Source: Flavobacteriales bacterium
GTDB taxonomy: Bacteria > Bacteroidota > Bacteroidia > NORP154
Assembly (NCBI GenBank): GCA_012965625.1
Contig: DTSC01000372.1
Span: 1-23,380 of the forward strand
Reading direction: 5' to 3'
Length of the DNA stretch: 23,380 nt
Shown piece after piece: positions 7,788 to 16,163 of this stretch. Below the pieces are notes generated by a model that saw nothing but the letters and a program-made list of their open reading frames with translations, ran no database searches and was not told the origin of the DNA. The position numbers and the translations under genes were made by a program. Every line of letters starts with the position of its first letter. Position 1 is the first letter of the stretch.

Positions 7788-8327
7788 CTACTTTTCAGGG
7801 AATATATATTCCTTATGATTATCCGTAATGATAACTTTTTGCTTTTCAGTCCTGAAGTTTTTATATTTAGCTCCATATCCCGTAACCTCAACTTCATATT
7901 GCTGAATAATGAGATAGTTTCTGGTTGTTATAGAATAGTTTGGATGAACTAAAACATCATAATCTTTTCCTTCTAAAGCTTTATAAGCTGCTGCTCCCCT
8001 GACTTTATCAAGTCTTGCTAACCTAAGGGTTCTCATTGGGTTTAACAATTCTAAAATACTTGCACCAGCATCTGAACTATAATTAATGCCATCAGCCACA
8101 GTATTGTCTCCTGATATTCTGAATATTAGAAAATAGGTCGATTCGCTAGTACCTTTTAACTTTTTCTTTGTATTAACTTGAATATCAGCTTTTATGGGGT
8201 CTAGTTCCACATTTCTGGAAATAACTGGCGACGATTGAAATCCTTTATTCGTACTAACACAAGAACTAAATGTTGCTGCAATAAGAACAAAAAAGGGCAA
8301 AACAGTAAATAATCTTTTGATTTTCAT
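7788..8327 (-). CDS. Hypothetical lipoprotein
   Basis: 179 residues. The N-terminus KIKRLFTVLPFFVLIAATF-SSC is a lipoprotein signal with lipobox Cys23. The mature part begins with a Thr/Ser/Asn-rich linker and then ELDPIKADIQVNTKKKLKG. A middle segment has Ala/Gly-rich small-residue spacing (SSDAGASILELLNP, VRGAAAYKAL), followed by YDVLVHPNYSITTRNYLIIQ and VTGYGAKYKNF. The later strands look like a small alpha/beta secretion-associated fold, remotely like the TRL-like/YfaZ-type lipoproteins in which repeated-gene products carry 'A..kAl...g' plus a beta hairpin, but I cannot assign it to a named family. The gene is alone, with its own terminator. Expected location is the periplasmic face of the outer membrane. 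Function unknown. Confidence 0.78.
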   Translation of the reverse strand: MKIKRLFTVLPFFVLIAATFSSCVSTNKGFQSSPVISRNVELDPIKADIQVNTKKKLKGTSESTYFLIFRISGDNTVADGINYSSDAGASILELLNPMRTLRLARLDKVRGAAAYKALEGKDYDVLVHPNYSITTRNYLIIQQYEVEVTGYGAKYKNFRTEKQKVIITDNHKEYIFPEK

Positions 8328-8501
8328 TTTCTTAAATTTAGGTTTCTATATTGATTTATGAATGAGGCTCCGAAATTAATGAATAATTATATTTGTTATA
8401 CAATAAAGTCGTGTTTATTACGTAATTTGCCTTTGCTTAAAACAAGTAACCCATCATTCGTTACCTAGTACCTTTCATCCGTATTATAAGCAGGTATAAG
8501 C

Positions 8502-9920
8502 ATGGCTATCAATAGCTCATACAAGCTCTCCGTTATTATTAGTGATATTCGATTTTGGATACTTGCCTTTCTTTTACTTAGGCTCTATGGCATAAGTGAC
8601 CCACCTATTGAAATTGCACACAGCTGGAGACAGGTATGTGGAAATATGATAGCCAGGAACTTTTTAGAAATAGATGCCAATATCTTTTTCCCAAGATTAG
8701 ACATGGCAGGGGAGAAAAGCGGAATTACCGGCACTGAATTCCCTTTATTAAACTACCTGATTTACCTTGTATCCAAACTTTTTGGATATGCTCACTGGTA
8801 TGGCCGGCTGATCAATCTTCTAGTATCTTCAATAGGCACTTATTATTTCTTCAGAATTATCTCAAAGCATATCAATTCAAAGCTGGCGTTTAATGCCACA
8901 ATTATGCTGTTGGTTTCGATATGGTTCTCTTATTCCCGAAAAATAATGCCGGACACTTTTTCTGTTGCAATTGTAATTGCAGGACTCTATTTTGGGCTAG
9001 AATACATGTATAGGAAAGCAACTCGCTGGAACTTAATGCTATATACAATACTCGCAGCCTCAGGTATTTTATGCAAGATACCTAGCATTATTATTTTATC
9101 TCCCATTATGCTTCTCCTTTTTGATGCAAATATATCTATAAGAAGAAAGGTAAATATCACCGCCAGTTCTGGCATGATAATGCTCTTGCCTGGATTCTGG
9201 TATTTTTATTGGGTTCCTCATCTGGTTGAAGAATTTGGGTATTGGCACTATTACATGGGAACTTCTATTTCCCAAGGCCTGCATGAGCTATTTAACTATA
9301 AGTTCCTGATTGCAGAAAAGTTCTTTTTTGATGCTATGAAGTTCTCTGGCTTCTCTCTATTTATTTTTGGCCTTGTGAGGCTATACATTAATAAGGAAAA
9401 ACAATTAAGTGCCATTCTAATATTTTCATTCTTTCTATTTATACTTTTTATTTTAATTGCCGGAAATAATTTCCCGAGACACAGTTATTATATTATTCCT
9501 TATGTACCCTTTATGGTGCTCGCAGCAGCTTATGGACTGAACACCATTAAAAGAAGATGGATTCAAATATTTTTATTGGTCTTTATTGTAGTAGAAGGAA
9601 TTGGAAATCAACAGCATGACTTTCGTTTAAAACAATCTGAAACTTATAAACTTAAATTGGAAGAAATAGCAGATCGTGTTTCAAATCCCAATGACCTGAT
9701 TGCAATTAATGGCAATGAAAATCCTCAAGAATTATATTTTACGCATCGAAAGGGCTGGACCATCAGCAATGAAAAATGTGCTGATACTCTATTCTTAGAT
9801 ATAATTAAGAAAAAGGGATGTAAATATCTATTTATCAACAAGAAAGATTCAGTAAACCTGCATTACCTGGGAGAGAAAGTATTTGAGGACAATAACTATA
9901 AGGTATTCAGCATGCAATAA
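8502..9920 (+). CDS. GT-C type membrane glycosyltransferase (family 39-like)
   Basis: 472 residues with many hydrophobic segments (about nine to ten, the first at 18-28, others around 145, 185, 230, 300 and 345), then a soluble C-terminal tail of ~100 residues. After the first membrane segment, the periplasmic loop reads EIAHSWRQ, then FFPRLDMAGEKSG, then GTEFPLLNYLIYLVSKLFG. I recognise this 'HSWRQ...ARNF...P..D..G...EFPL' arrangement from ArnT/PMT-like (GT39) proteins that transfer a sugar from a polyprenyl-phosphate donor to a lipid, protein or glycan outside the inner membrane. Donor and acceptor cannot be inferred. Most relatives I recall have Ala-Asp after SWRQ; here it is Val-Cys. It stands alone, 174 nt downstream of a divergent lipoprotein, and converges on ilvE with a 4-nt gap. 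Confidence 0.78.
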   Translation: MAINSSYKLSVIISDIRFWILAFLLLRLYGISDPPIEIAHSWRQVCGNMIARNFLEIDANIFFPRLDMAGEKSGITGTEFPLLNYLIYLVSKLFGYAHWYGRLINLLVSSIGTYYFFRIISKHINSKLAFNATIMLLVSIWFSYSRKIMPDTFSVAIVIAGLYFGLEYMYRKATRWNLMLYTILAASGILCKIPSIIILSPIMLLLFDANISIRRKVNITASSGMIMLLPGFWYFYWVPHLVEEFGYWHYYMGTSISQGLHELFNYKFLIAEKFFFDAMKFSGFSLFIFGLVRLYINKEKQLSAILIFSFFLFILFILIAGNNFPRHSYYIIPYVPFMVLAAAYGLNTIKRRWIQIFLLVFIVVEGIGNQQHDFRLKQSETYKLKLEEIADRVSNPNDLIAINGNENPQELYFTHRKGWTISNEKCADTLFLDIIKKKGCKYLFINKKDSVNLHYLGEKVFEDNNYKVFSMQ

Positions 9921-9924
9921 TGAA

Positions 9925-11025
9925 TCAGGAAATTCCTTTCATCCACCCAAATTTGTCATGCACCTTTCCAGTTCTAACATCATTTAAATTATTAAGCAAT
10001 ACAGAAGAAAGGCTGTCATTATTTATAGGAGGCAGCTCAAAATCATGACCTTTATATCCTATGGTAGTAATTTGGGCTATGGTAGCTGCTGTTCCTGTAC
10101 CAAATGCCTCTGTCAATGCTCCTGTTTTAATGCCTTCCATGACCTCTTCTACCAATATCCTTCTCTCAATTACTTCCAGGCCAAGATCCCTTGCAAGTCT
10201 CAAAACGCTATCACGAGTTACTCCTTCAAGAATCGTCTTGCTTTCCAAACTTGGTGTATGTAAGGCTCCATCTATGATAAACATGATATTCATCGTGCCA
10301 CTTTCTTCGATATACTTATGCTCCTTGGCATCTGTCCAAATTAGCTGATGGTATCCTTTATCCTGAGCAAGCTTTGCGGGATATAAGGCTGCTCCATAGT
10401 TTCCGGCTGCTTTAGCAAATCCTATTCCGCCTTCCATAGCCCTGGCATAATGATTCTCTACTATCACTTTTACAGGTTCTGGATAATAAGGTCCAACAGG
10501 ACAGGTAAGGATTGCAAATATAAATTCCTCAGAAGATTTTACTTTAATCTCAGCTGTTGTAGCAAACATCACCGGCCGTATATAAAGGGCACAACCCTCA
10601 ATAGCAGGTACCCATGCAGCATCAAGTGCTATTAAATCGTCTAAAGCTTCCATAAATAAATCTTCTGGTAATTGAGGCATACACATTCTTTCAGCAGACT
10701 TATTAAACCTTATAAAATTATCATGAGGCCTAAACACTTTTACATTTCCCTCAAGATCCTTATAGGCTTTCATGCCTTCAAAAACAGCCTGGCCATAATG
10801 CAGGGCAGAAATTGCAGGACTAAGAGACAAATTGCCATATGGCTGGACCCTGTGGTTCTTCCAAATACCATCCTTGTATTCACTCAAAAACATATGATCA
10901 GCGAAAACTTTACCAAATGCAATATTGTTAAAATCAACCTCATTGATCCTCGATACTTCACTTTTAATAATTCTTATTTTCTCTTTATTATCAATACTAC
11001 TGGTAGGTATACTCACTATTTCCAT
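9925..11025 (-). CDS. ilvE: Branched-chain amino acid aminotransferase
   Basis: 366 residues, the length of the larger (BCAT2-like) class IV aminotransferases. It interconverts valine, leucine and isoleucine with their 2-oxo acids using glutamate/2-oxoglutarate and PLP. Visible: LHYGQAVFEGMKAYKD, VFRPHDNFIRFNKSAERMCM, LYIRPVMFAT, the cofactor lysine region GFAKAAGNYGAALYPA (Lys205 by analogy), WTDAKEHKYIEESGTMNIMF, the phosphate-binding TILEGVTRDSVLRLARDLG, and EAFGTGTAATIAQI. The ATG at 11025 is the only sensible start. A good promoter candidate lies 45 nt upstream, so it can be transcribed apart from the metallo-hydrolase gene that precedes it by 101 nt on the same strand. Cytoplasmic. Identification is firm. 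Confidence 0.95.
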   Translation of the reverse strand: MEIVSIPTSSIDNKEKIRIIKSEVSRINEVDFNNIAFGKVFADHMFLSEYKDGIWKNHRVQPYGNLSLSPAISALHYGQAVFEGMKAYKDLEGNVKVFRPHDNFIRFNKSAERMCMPQLPEDLFMEALDDLIALDAAWVPAIEGCALYIRPVMFATTAEIKVKSSEEFIFAILTCPVGPYYPEPVKVIVENHYARAMEGGIGFAKAAGNYGAALYPAKLAQDKGYHQLIWTDAKEHKYIEESGTMNIMFIIDGALHTPSLESKTILEGVTRDSVLRLARDLGLEVIERRILVEEVMEGIKTGALTEAFGTGTAATIAQITTIGYKGHDFELPPINNDSLSSVLLNNLNDVRTGKVHDKFGWMKGIS

Positions 11026-11069
11026 AATTTAATTCCTAAAATGACTCGATTAACAATAATAAATTTGGT

Positions 11070-11099
11070 CTAAGATACATATTTTTTCGACAAGTACAA
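11070..11099 (-). promoter_or_regulatory. Putative sigma-A promoter for ilvE
   Basis: On the minus strand, TTG (11099-11097), exactly 19 nt, then TATCTTAG (11077-11070). This fits the Bacteroidota TTG-N19-TAnnTTTG arrangement with one mismatch in the -7 element. It lies 45 nt before the ilvE ATG. Confidence 0.45.
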
Positions 11100-11115
11100 G
11101 CCCTAATATACGATT

Positions 11116-11145
11116 ATAAAAAAGATTCAGGCAACAAAAATCTTT
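11116..11145 (-). terminator. Possible weak terminator at the end of the metallo-hydrolase gene
   Basis: On the minus strand AAAGATT and AATCTTT form a perfect 7-bp, AT-rich stem with an 11-nt loop, followed by three more T then ATAAT. The stem includes the last codons and the stop of the gene. Low GC makes it weak; it may be chance. Confidence 0.3.
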
Positions 11146-11897
11146 AAGCCATCATATGCCAATTCAATATTGCTCGGAAGCAATTTTGAAACTTCTGAAT
11201 GTAAGCCAAGCTGATGGCTAATATGCACTATATAAGCCTTTTCAGGATTCAGTTCTTTAATTAGTGTTATGGCTTCTTCCAGGTTAAAATGAGAGATGTG
11301 TTTTTCTTTTCTCAAGGCATTGAGCACCAATACTTTTGATCCTATTATTTTCGCCTTTTCAGCTTCAGATATATGGCTGGCATCAGTTATATAGGTAAAA
11401 TCTCCGATTCTGAAGCCAAGCACTGGTAATTTATAGTGCATAACCTCTATTGGAATAAAGCGAACGCCACTTGCAGAAAAAGGTTTGTTCTCTATATGTT
11501 TAACATTTATTCTAGGGATACCAGGATAATTTGAATTATTGAATATATAATGATATTCCCGCTTAAGTGCTACAAGAACATTGGGGCTGGCATAAACATC
11601 AATTTCTTTTTTAAGGATAAAATTAAAGGCTTTAACATCATCTAATCCTGCAATATGGTCTTTGTGTTCATGCGTAAAAATTACTCCATCCAATTGTTTT
11701 ACTTTCTCTCTGAGCATTTGCTGGCGGAAATCCGGGCCGGAATCAATCACAAATACTTTATCTCCTGCTTCAAGCATTATAGAGGTTCGTAGTCTTTTGT
11801 CCTTAGGGTCCCCTGAAAGACAAACCTCGCAATCACATGCTACAAGTGGGACACCTTGTGAAGTTCCTGTTCCTAATAAAGTTACCTTGATACTCAC
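11127..11897 (-). CDS. MBL-fold metallo-hydrolase (PhnP-like)
   Basis: 256 residues. The metallo-beta-lactamase motifs are complete: TGTSQGVPLVACDCEVCLSG at the N-terminus with the paired cysteines typical of PhnP-like proteins, VIDSGPDFRQQ, the metal-binding FTHEHKDHIAGLDD (HxHxDH, residues 76-81), His154 in EVMHYKLPVLGFRIG, Asp172 in YITDASHIS, and VHISHQLGLH at the C-terminus. PhnP hydrolyses 5-phosphoribosyl 1,2-cyclic phosphate; the wider family includes other cyclic phosphodiesterases. There are no other phn genes here, so a role in phosphonate breakdown is not supported, and the substrate stays open. No signal peptide. Same strand as ilvE and 101 nt upstream of it; divergent from the transhydrogenase operon. 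Confidence 0.88.
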   Translation of the reverse strand: MSIKVTLLGTGTSQGVPLVACDCEVCLSGDPKDKRLRTSIMLEAGDKVFVIDSGPDFRQQMLREKVKQLDGVIFTHEHKDHIAGLDDVKAFNFILKKEIDVYASPNVLVALKREYHYIFNNSNYPGIPRINVKHIENKPFSASGVRFIPIEVMHYKLPVLGFRIGDFTYITDASHISEAEKAKIIGSKVLVLNALRKEKHISHFNLEEAITLIKELNPEKAYIVHISHQLGLHSEVSKLLPSNIELAYDGLKIFVA

Positions 11898-12061
11898 TGT
11901 TTTTTCTTTTTTGAAGATGAATTTAGTCTACAAAAAAACCATTCCCATCTAATAATATTGATAAAAATAGAAATTTATCAGGGTATTATTTCGAAAATTC
12001 ATAATAATTATTTAGAATTGCGTCATAATTCGGATGTAAAATATAAATTAATTGTAATCAG

Positions 12062-13201
12062 GTGAAACTAGCAGTCCCTAAGGAGAGAAATACAAAAGAA
12101 AATCGGGTGGCTTTAACTCCAGACATTGTAAAGGCTCTCATTAATAATGGATTTACTTGTTCTGTGGAAAAAGATGCAGGTGTCAATTCGTATTTTCAAG
12201 ATAAGGATTACGAAGATGCAGGAGCAAGCATAGTCGGCAGCACCCAAGAATTATATTCTGATGCAGATGTAATCTTAAAAATCAACGCTCCTGAGACAGA
12301 TGAGGTAAGCATGATGAAAGAAGGGGCAGTTTTGATGTCGTTCATGTTTGCTGCTACCAATCCAGGCTTGGTTGAGGCTTGCGTAAAAGCAAGAGTTTCG
12401 ACGTTCTCTATGGATGCCATTCCAAGGATATCCAAAGCACAAAGCATGGATGCATTGAGTTCGCAGAGCAACCTTGGAGGCTATAAGTCTGTTATCCTGG
12501 CTGCAAATGCATTAGGCAAGGTGTTTCCATTGTTGATGACCGCAGCAGGTACGCTGAAACCATCTAGGGTTGTGATCATGGGGGCAGGTGTTGCGGGGCT
12601 TCAGGCGATTGCGACTGCCAAAAGACTAGGAGCAATTGTTGAAGTATCTGACATCAGGCCTGAAGTAAAAGAACAAATTGAATCTCTGGGTGGTAAGTTT
12701 ATAGAAATAGACAGTGATGATGCTGTTGAAACTGAAGGCGGCTATGTTAAAGAGGTCTCGGCAGATTTCCTGAAAAAACAAGCTGAAGCAGTGGCTCTTC
12801 GTGTAGCCGAGGCGGACATTGTAATTACTACCGCATTAATTCCAGGAAGGAAAGCACCCATGCTGATCAGTGAGGAGATGGTTAAATCCATGCGATTTGG
12901 TTCTGTTATCCTGGACATGGCAGTATCATCAGGAGGTAACTGTGAGCTAAGTGAAGAGGATAAGACAATAGTTAAGCATGGTGTTACTATTATTGGAGAA
13001 TCTAATTTACCAGCATTACTTCCACTAAATGCCTCTGAACTTTACGCAAAAAATATAAGCACATTTCTTAAACACTTAGCTGATAAAGATGGCTTCAAGT
13101 GGGAAATGGATGAGGAGATCACTAAAGGATCCCTGATAACTCACAAGGGTGAGAAGGTTCACCCAACTGTACTTCCTAAAGAGGAAGCTGCAGCATCTTA
13201 A
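12062..13201 (+). CDS. pntAA: NAD(P) transhydrogenase subunit alpha, part 1 (NAD(H)-binding domain I)
   Basis: 379 residues from a GTG start at 12062 (V-K-L-A-V-P-K-E; read as fMet). It is the soluble domain I of proton-translocating transhydrogenase, which binds NAD(H). Motifs: VPKERNTKENRVALTPDIV at the N-terminus, RISKAQSMDALSSQSNLGGY (the conserved RQD-loop region), the Rossmann VVIMGAGVAGLQAIATAKRLG (~170-190) with the NAD-specific acidic end VEVSDIR, and GSVILDMAVSSGGNCE. In E. coli this domain is fused to the membrane part; here alpha is split in two, as in Rhodospirillum and many other bacteria. First gene of a three-gene operon (22- and 33-nt gaps). No family promoter motif found in the 164-nt upstream region. 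Confidence 0.96.
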   Translation: MKLAVPKERNTKENRVALTPDIVKALINNGFTCSVEKDAGVNSYFQDKDYEDAGASIVGSTQELYSDADVILKINAPETDEVSMMKEGAVLMSFMFAATNPGLVEACVKARVSTFSMDAIPRISKAQSMDALSSQSNLGGYKSVILAANALGKVFPLLMTAAGTLKPSRVVIMGAGVAGLQAIATAKRLGAIVEVSDIRPEVKEQIESLGGKFIEIDSDDAVETEGGYVKEVSADFLKKQAEAVALRVAEADIVITTALIPGRKAPMLISEEMVKSMRFGSVILDMAVSSGGNCELSEEDKTIVKHGVTIIGESNLPALLPLNASELYAKNISTFLKHLADKDGFKWEMDEEITKGSLITHKGEKVHPTVLPKEEAAAS

Positions 13202-13223
13202 GTATATTTAATACACAATTATT

Positions 13224-13541
13224 ATGGAAACAGCAATTTCTTTTATAGGAGAGAACCAACAGATGATCTACATCATAATTCTCGCCATTTTCGTGGGATT
13301 TGTTTTGATCGCCAATGTACCATCTGTATTGCATACACCTCTAATGTCGGGTGCCAATGCGATGAGTGGGGTGGTAATGATTGGGGCAATCATAGTTATG
13401 GGCTACGCTGATACTTTAATGTTTAAAGTCTTTGGTCTCATAGCTGTCATATTAGGAACCTTTAATGTTGTCGGTGGATTTGTGGTAACAGATCGAATGC
13501 TTGAGATGTTTAAGAAGAAACCTAAAAGCGAAACCGAGTAG
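13224..13541 (+). CDS. pntAB: NAD(P) transhydrogenase subunit alpha, part 2 (membrane part)
   Basis: 105 residues, the normal size of the short membrane subunit (PntAB) of split transhydrogenases. Three hydrophobic helices are visible: MIYIIILAIFVGFVLI, AMSGVVMIGAIIVMGY, and VFGLIAVILGTFNVVGGFVV. The signature sequences NVPSVLHTPLMSGANAMSG and NVVGGFVVTDRMLEMFKKK are typical. It forms the transmembrane proton channel together with the N-terminal helices of PntB. It follows pntAA by 22 nt and precedes pntB by 33 nt. Confidence 0.96.
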   Translation: METAISFIGENQQMIYIIILAIFVGFVLIANVPSVLHTPLMSGANAMSGVVMIGAIIVMGYADTLMFKVFGLIAVILGTFNVVGGFVVTDRMLEMFKKKPKSETE

Positions 13542-13574
13542 CAATTACCTTTTTGATAAAATCTAATAATTAGA

Positions 13575-14984
13575 ATGATGAGTGCATATTATTTAGAGAT
13601 CGCATATATAATTTCGGTAGTTATGTTCATGATGGGCTTGAAGAAGCTTGGTCACCCGCAAACTGCAAGAACTGGAAATATGCAAGCGGGAATAGGAATG
13701 GGTATAGCAATTATTGCAACTCTTTTCTTATACAAAAAAGACGGAGTTGGAATTGACATGGAGCACTATGGTTGGATTGCTGGTGGAATTCTTATAGGAG
13801 GAATTGCAGGCTTGCTAGCAGCTAAAAAAATCGCAATGACTGCTATGCCTCAGATGGTATCTCTGTTTAATGGTATGGGTGGTGCCTGTTCTGCTTTCAT
13901 TGGCCTGATTGAGTTTGGTCCTGCAATAGGTGGTGATGTAATAACATTTTCGACGGTATTAAGCTGCCTGGTAGTTGGAACATTAACCTTCTCTGGCTCT
14001 ATGGTTGCTTTTGCAAAATTAAATGGCAACTTGAACAAAGACATAAGGCTACCTTTCTACAATATTCTGAATACGCTAGTCATGGTTATCATCGCAGGAT
14101 TAACTATTTGTTTGTTATTAGATAAAATTGATGAACCAATAATGTGGATCTACATCCTCTTCGGAATATCGTTAGTATATGGTATCCTATTCGTAATTCC
14201 AATCGGTGGCGCTGATATGCCTGTTGTTATTTCACTGTTGAATTCCTTGAGTGGTATTGCTGCTGCGCTAGCCGGCTTTATATATAGTAATAATGTGATG
14301 ATTATCGGCGGTATTCTTGTTGGGGCTTCCGGAACTATTTTAACTATTGCCATGTGTGAAGGCATGAACCGTTCACTGACAAATGTAGTCTTTGGTGCCT
14401 TTGGTGGCGGCGGTGGCAGTGGAACTGTTACCGGAGCAGATGGTATCGCTAAAATTGTAAAAGAAACCAGTGCAAGCGATGCTGCTGTAATGATGAACTA
14501 CTCTCAGTCAGTCGTGATGGTTCCCGGCTATGGCTTGGCAGTAGCACAGGCACAACACATAATGGCCGAGTTTCAACAGATGCTAGAAGCAAACGGTGTG
14601 GAAGTTAAGTATGCTATTCATCCAGTAGCAGGGCGCATGCCGGGCCATATGAATGTTCTCCTGGCCGAGGCTAACGTTGAATACGACAAGCTGGTTGAAA
14701 TGGATGATATAAATCCAAAATTCCCAACCACTGATGTGGTGCTTATCGTAGGTGCGAACGACGTTGTAAATCCTGCAGCAAATACAGATCCACAAAGCCC
14801 AATTTATGGAATGCCGATCCTTGAGGTAAGTCAGGCTAAGAAGATCATTATAGTGAAACGTTCAATGAGTGCCGGCTATGCTGGCATTGATAATGAGCTG
14901 TTCTTTGATGATAAGACCTCAATGCTCTTTGGCGATGCCAAGAAAGTTATTACCGACCTCGTTGGAGAACTGAAGAACATGTAA
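13575..14984 (+). CDS. pntB: NAD(P) transhydrogenase subunit beta
   Basis: 469 residues. The N-terminal ~270 residues are membrane helices (domain II); the C-terminal ~190 form the NADP(H)-binding domain III. Motifs: SLFNGMGGACSAFIGLIEFG, PIGGADMPVVISLLNSLSG, VPGYGLAVAQAQH (nucleotide loop), HPVAGRMPGHMNVLLAEA, VGANDVVNPAA, and KRSMSAGYAGIDNELFF. With PntAA and PntAB it couples proton entry to hydride transfer from NADH to NADP+, supplying NADPH. Two ATGs stand side by side at 13575 and 13578; either could be used. Last gene of the operon; the convergent cysteine desulfurase gene ends 44 nt away, and I see only a weak hairpin between them. Confidence 0.97.
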   Translation: MMSAYYLEIAYIISVVMFMMGLKKLGHPQTARTGNMQAGIGMGIAIIATLFLYKKDGVGIDMEHYGWIAGGILIGGIAGLLAAKKIAMTAMPQMVSLFNGMGGACSAFIGLIEFGPAIGGDVITFSTVLSCLVVGTLTFSGSMVAFAKLNGNLNKDIRLPFYNILNTLVMVIIAGLTICLLLDKIDEPIMWIYILFGISLVYGILFVIPIGGADMPVVISLLNSLSGIAAALAGFIYSNNVMIIGGILVGASGTILTIAMCEGMNRSLTNVVFGAFGGGGGSGTVTGADGIAKIVKETSASDAAVMMNYSQSVVMVPGYGLAVAQAQHIMAEFQQMLEANGVEVKYAIHPVAGRMPGHMNVLLAEANVEYDKLVEMDDINPKFPTTDVVLIVGANDVVNPAANTDPQSPIYGMPILEVSQAKKIIIVKRSMSAGYAGIDNELFFDDKTSMLFGDAKKVITDLVGELKNM

Positions 14985-15028
14985 ACAGGACTGGGGTCAG
15001 TGCAATACTTTATCTTTTACTGCATCCG

Positions 15029-16150
15029 CTAAAGAACCTCCACCAATGTTTTTACCAAATAGTCTATATCAGTCTTCGTATTGTACTTTGAGAACGAGAT
15101 TCTGACTGAGGGCCGTTCCATATCTGTACCAATGGCCATAAGTACGTGAGAGTCTTCTGATACTCCTGAAGAACAGGCTGAACCGCCAGATACAGCAATA
15201 CCTTTAATATCAAGATTAAAGAGAAGCATCTCACGCTTTTCTGTAATAGGTAGAGAGAGATTCAGTATAGTATATAAGCTATCGCCTCCACTTTCACCAT
15301 TAAAAAGGACACCCTCTATAGCTGTTTGCAATTCAGTCATCATATAGGATTTCAACCCTTCAATATGTGCTCTGTCCTTATCCATATTCTCCACAGCAAG
15401 ATCCAGCGCTTTGGCCAAGCCAACTATTCCATATACATTTTCTGTACCTCCTCGCATATTTCGTTCCTGGGGCCCTCCATGAATAAAAGGCTGTAATAAG
15501 CAATCTCCCTGCACATATAAAAATCCTGTGCTCTTTGGCCCATGAAATTTATGTGCCGAACAAGATGCCATATTCAATTTTAATTCCTGGAAATCTATAG
15601 GATAATGCCCAATTGCCTGTACTACATCAGAATGAAAAACAGCATTATGGTTTTCACACAAGCTGCCTGCTTTCTGTACAGGAAGGAGATTAGCAATCTC
15701 ATTATTGGCATACATAAGACTTACCATAACCTGTTCATTGCTACCAAGTAAATGTTCCATATGGTCCATATCAATTACACCATTGTCTTTCAGATTTACC
15801 CAATGCACCTTGATATTACCTGCCGCTTCCAAATAATTTAGAGTATGTGATACAGCATGGTGTTCCAATTTTGAGGAGATTACATTTTTTATATCCAAGC
15901 TCCTTATACCTGAATGAAGTGCCATATTATTGGCTTCTGTCCCACCGGAAGTAAAAAAGATCTCTCCAGGAGATACACTAAAATGATCTGCTATCGTTCT
16001 ACGTGCTTTTTCAATGGCCGACCTTGATTCCCTACCGTATGCGTGAATGGAGGAGGGGTTGCCATACTTGTCCTTCAAATAAGGTAACATGGCATCAAGC
16101 ACCGCAGGATCCAGAGACGTAGTAGCCGCATTATCTAGATAAACTTTCAT
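15029..16150 (-). CDS. Cysteine desulfurase (NifS/IscS family)
   Basis: 373 residues. PLP enzyme that removes sulfur from L-cysteine as an enzyme-bound persulfide for Fe-S clusters, thiolated tRNA or other sulfur products. Motifs: YLDNAATTSLDPAVLDAML, FFTSGGTEANNMAL, the cofactor-stacking His in KLEHHAVSHT, Asp174 in HSDVVQAIGH, SAHKFHGPKSTGF with Schiff-base Lys201, GGPQERNMRGGTENV, and the catalytic Cys326 in SGGSACSSGVSEDSHVL. The short distance between Cys and SSG, plus the length, fit the NifS/IscS-type (group I) enzymes. No iscU, scaffold or thiI gene is beside it, so its acceptor is unknown. It starts 13 nt after the phosphohexomutase gene and is probably co-transcribed with it. Confidence 0.93.
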   Translation of the reverse strand: MKVYLDNAATTSLDPAVLDAMLPYLKDKYGNPSSIHAYGRESRSAIEKARRTIADHFSVSPGEIFFTSGGTEANNMALHSGIRSLDIKNVISSKLEHHAVSHTLNYLEAAGNIKVHWVNLKDNGVIDMDHMEHLLGSNEQVMVSLMYANNEIANLLPVQKAGSLCENHNAVFHSDVVQAIGHYPIDFQELKLNMASCSAHKFHGPKSTGFLYVQGDCLLQPFIHGGPQERNMRGGTENVYGIVGLAKALDLAVENMDKDRAHIEGLKSYMMTELQTAIEGVLFNGESGGDSLYTILNLSLPITEKREMLLFNLDIKGIAVSGGSACSSGVSEDSHVLMAIGTDMERPSVRISFSKYNTKTDIDYLVKTLVEVL

Positions 16151-16163
16151 CTAAACAAACTTA

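Noticed and set aside
8388..8395. TATATTTG upstream of the glycosyltransferase gene
   Set aside because: An exact -7 match, but 107 nt from the start codon and without a -33 TTG; too uncertain to list as a promoter.
11060..11067. Plus-strand TAAATTTG
   Set aside because: It is an exact -7 match but points toward no plus-strand gene; the flanking genes are both on the minus strand.
15006..15028. Hairpin GCAGTA/TATTGC between pntB and the cysteine desulfurase gene
   Set aside because: Only six pairs with one wobble, a ten-base loop and no T run; not a convincing terminator.
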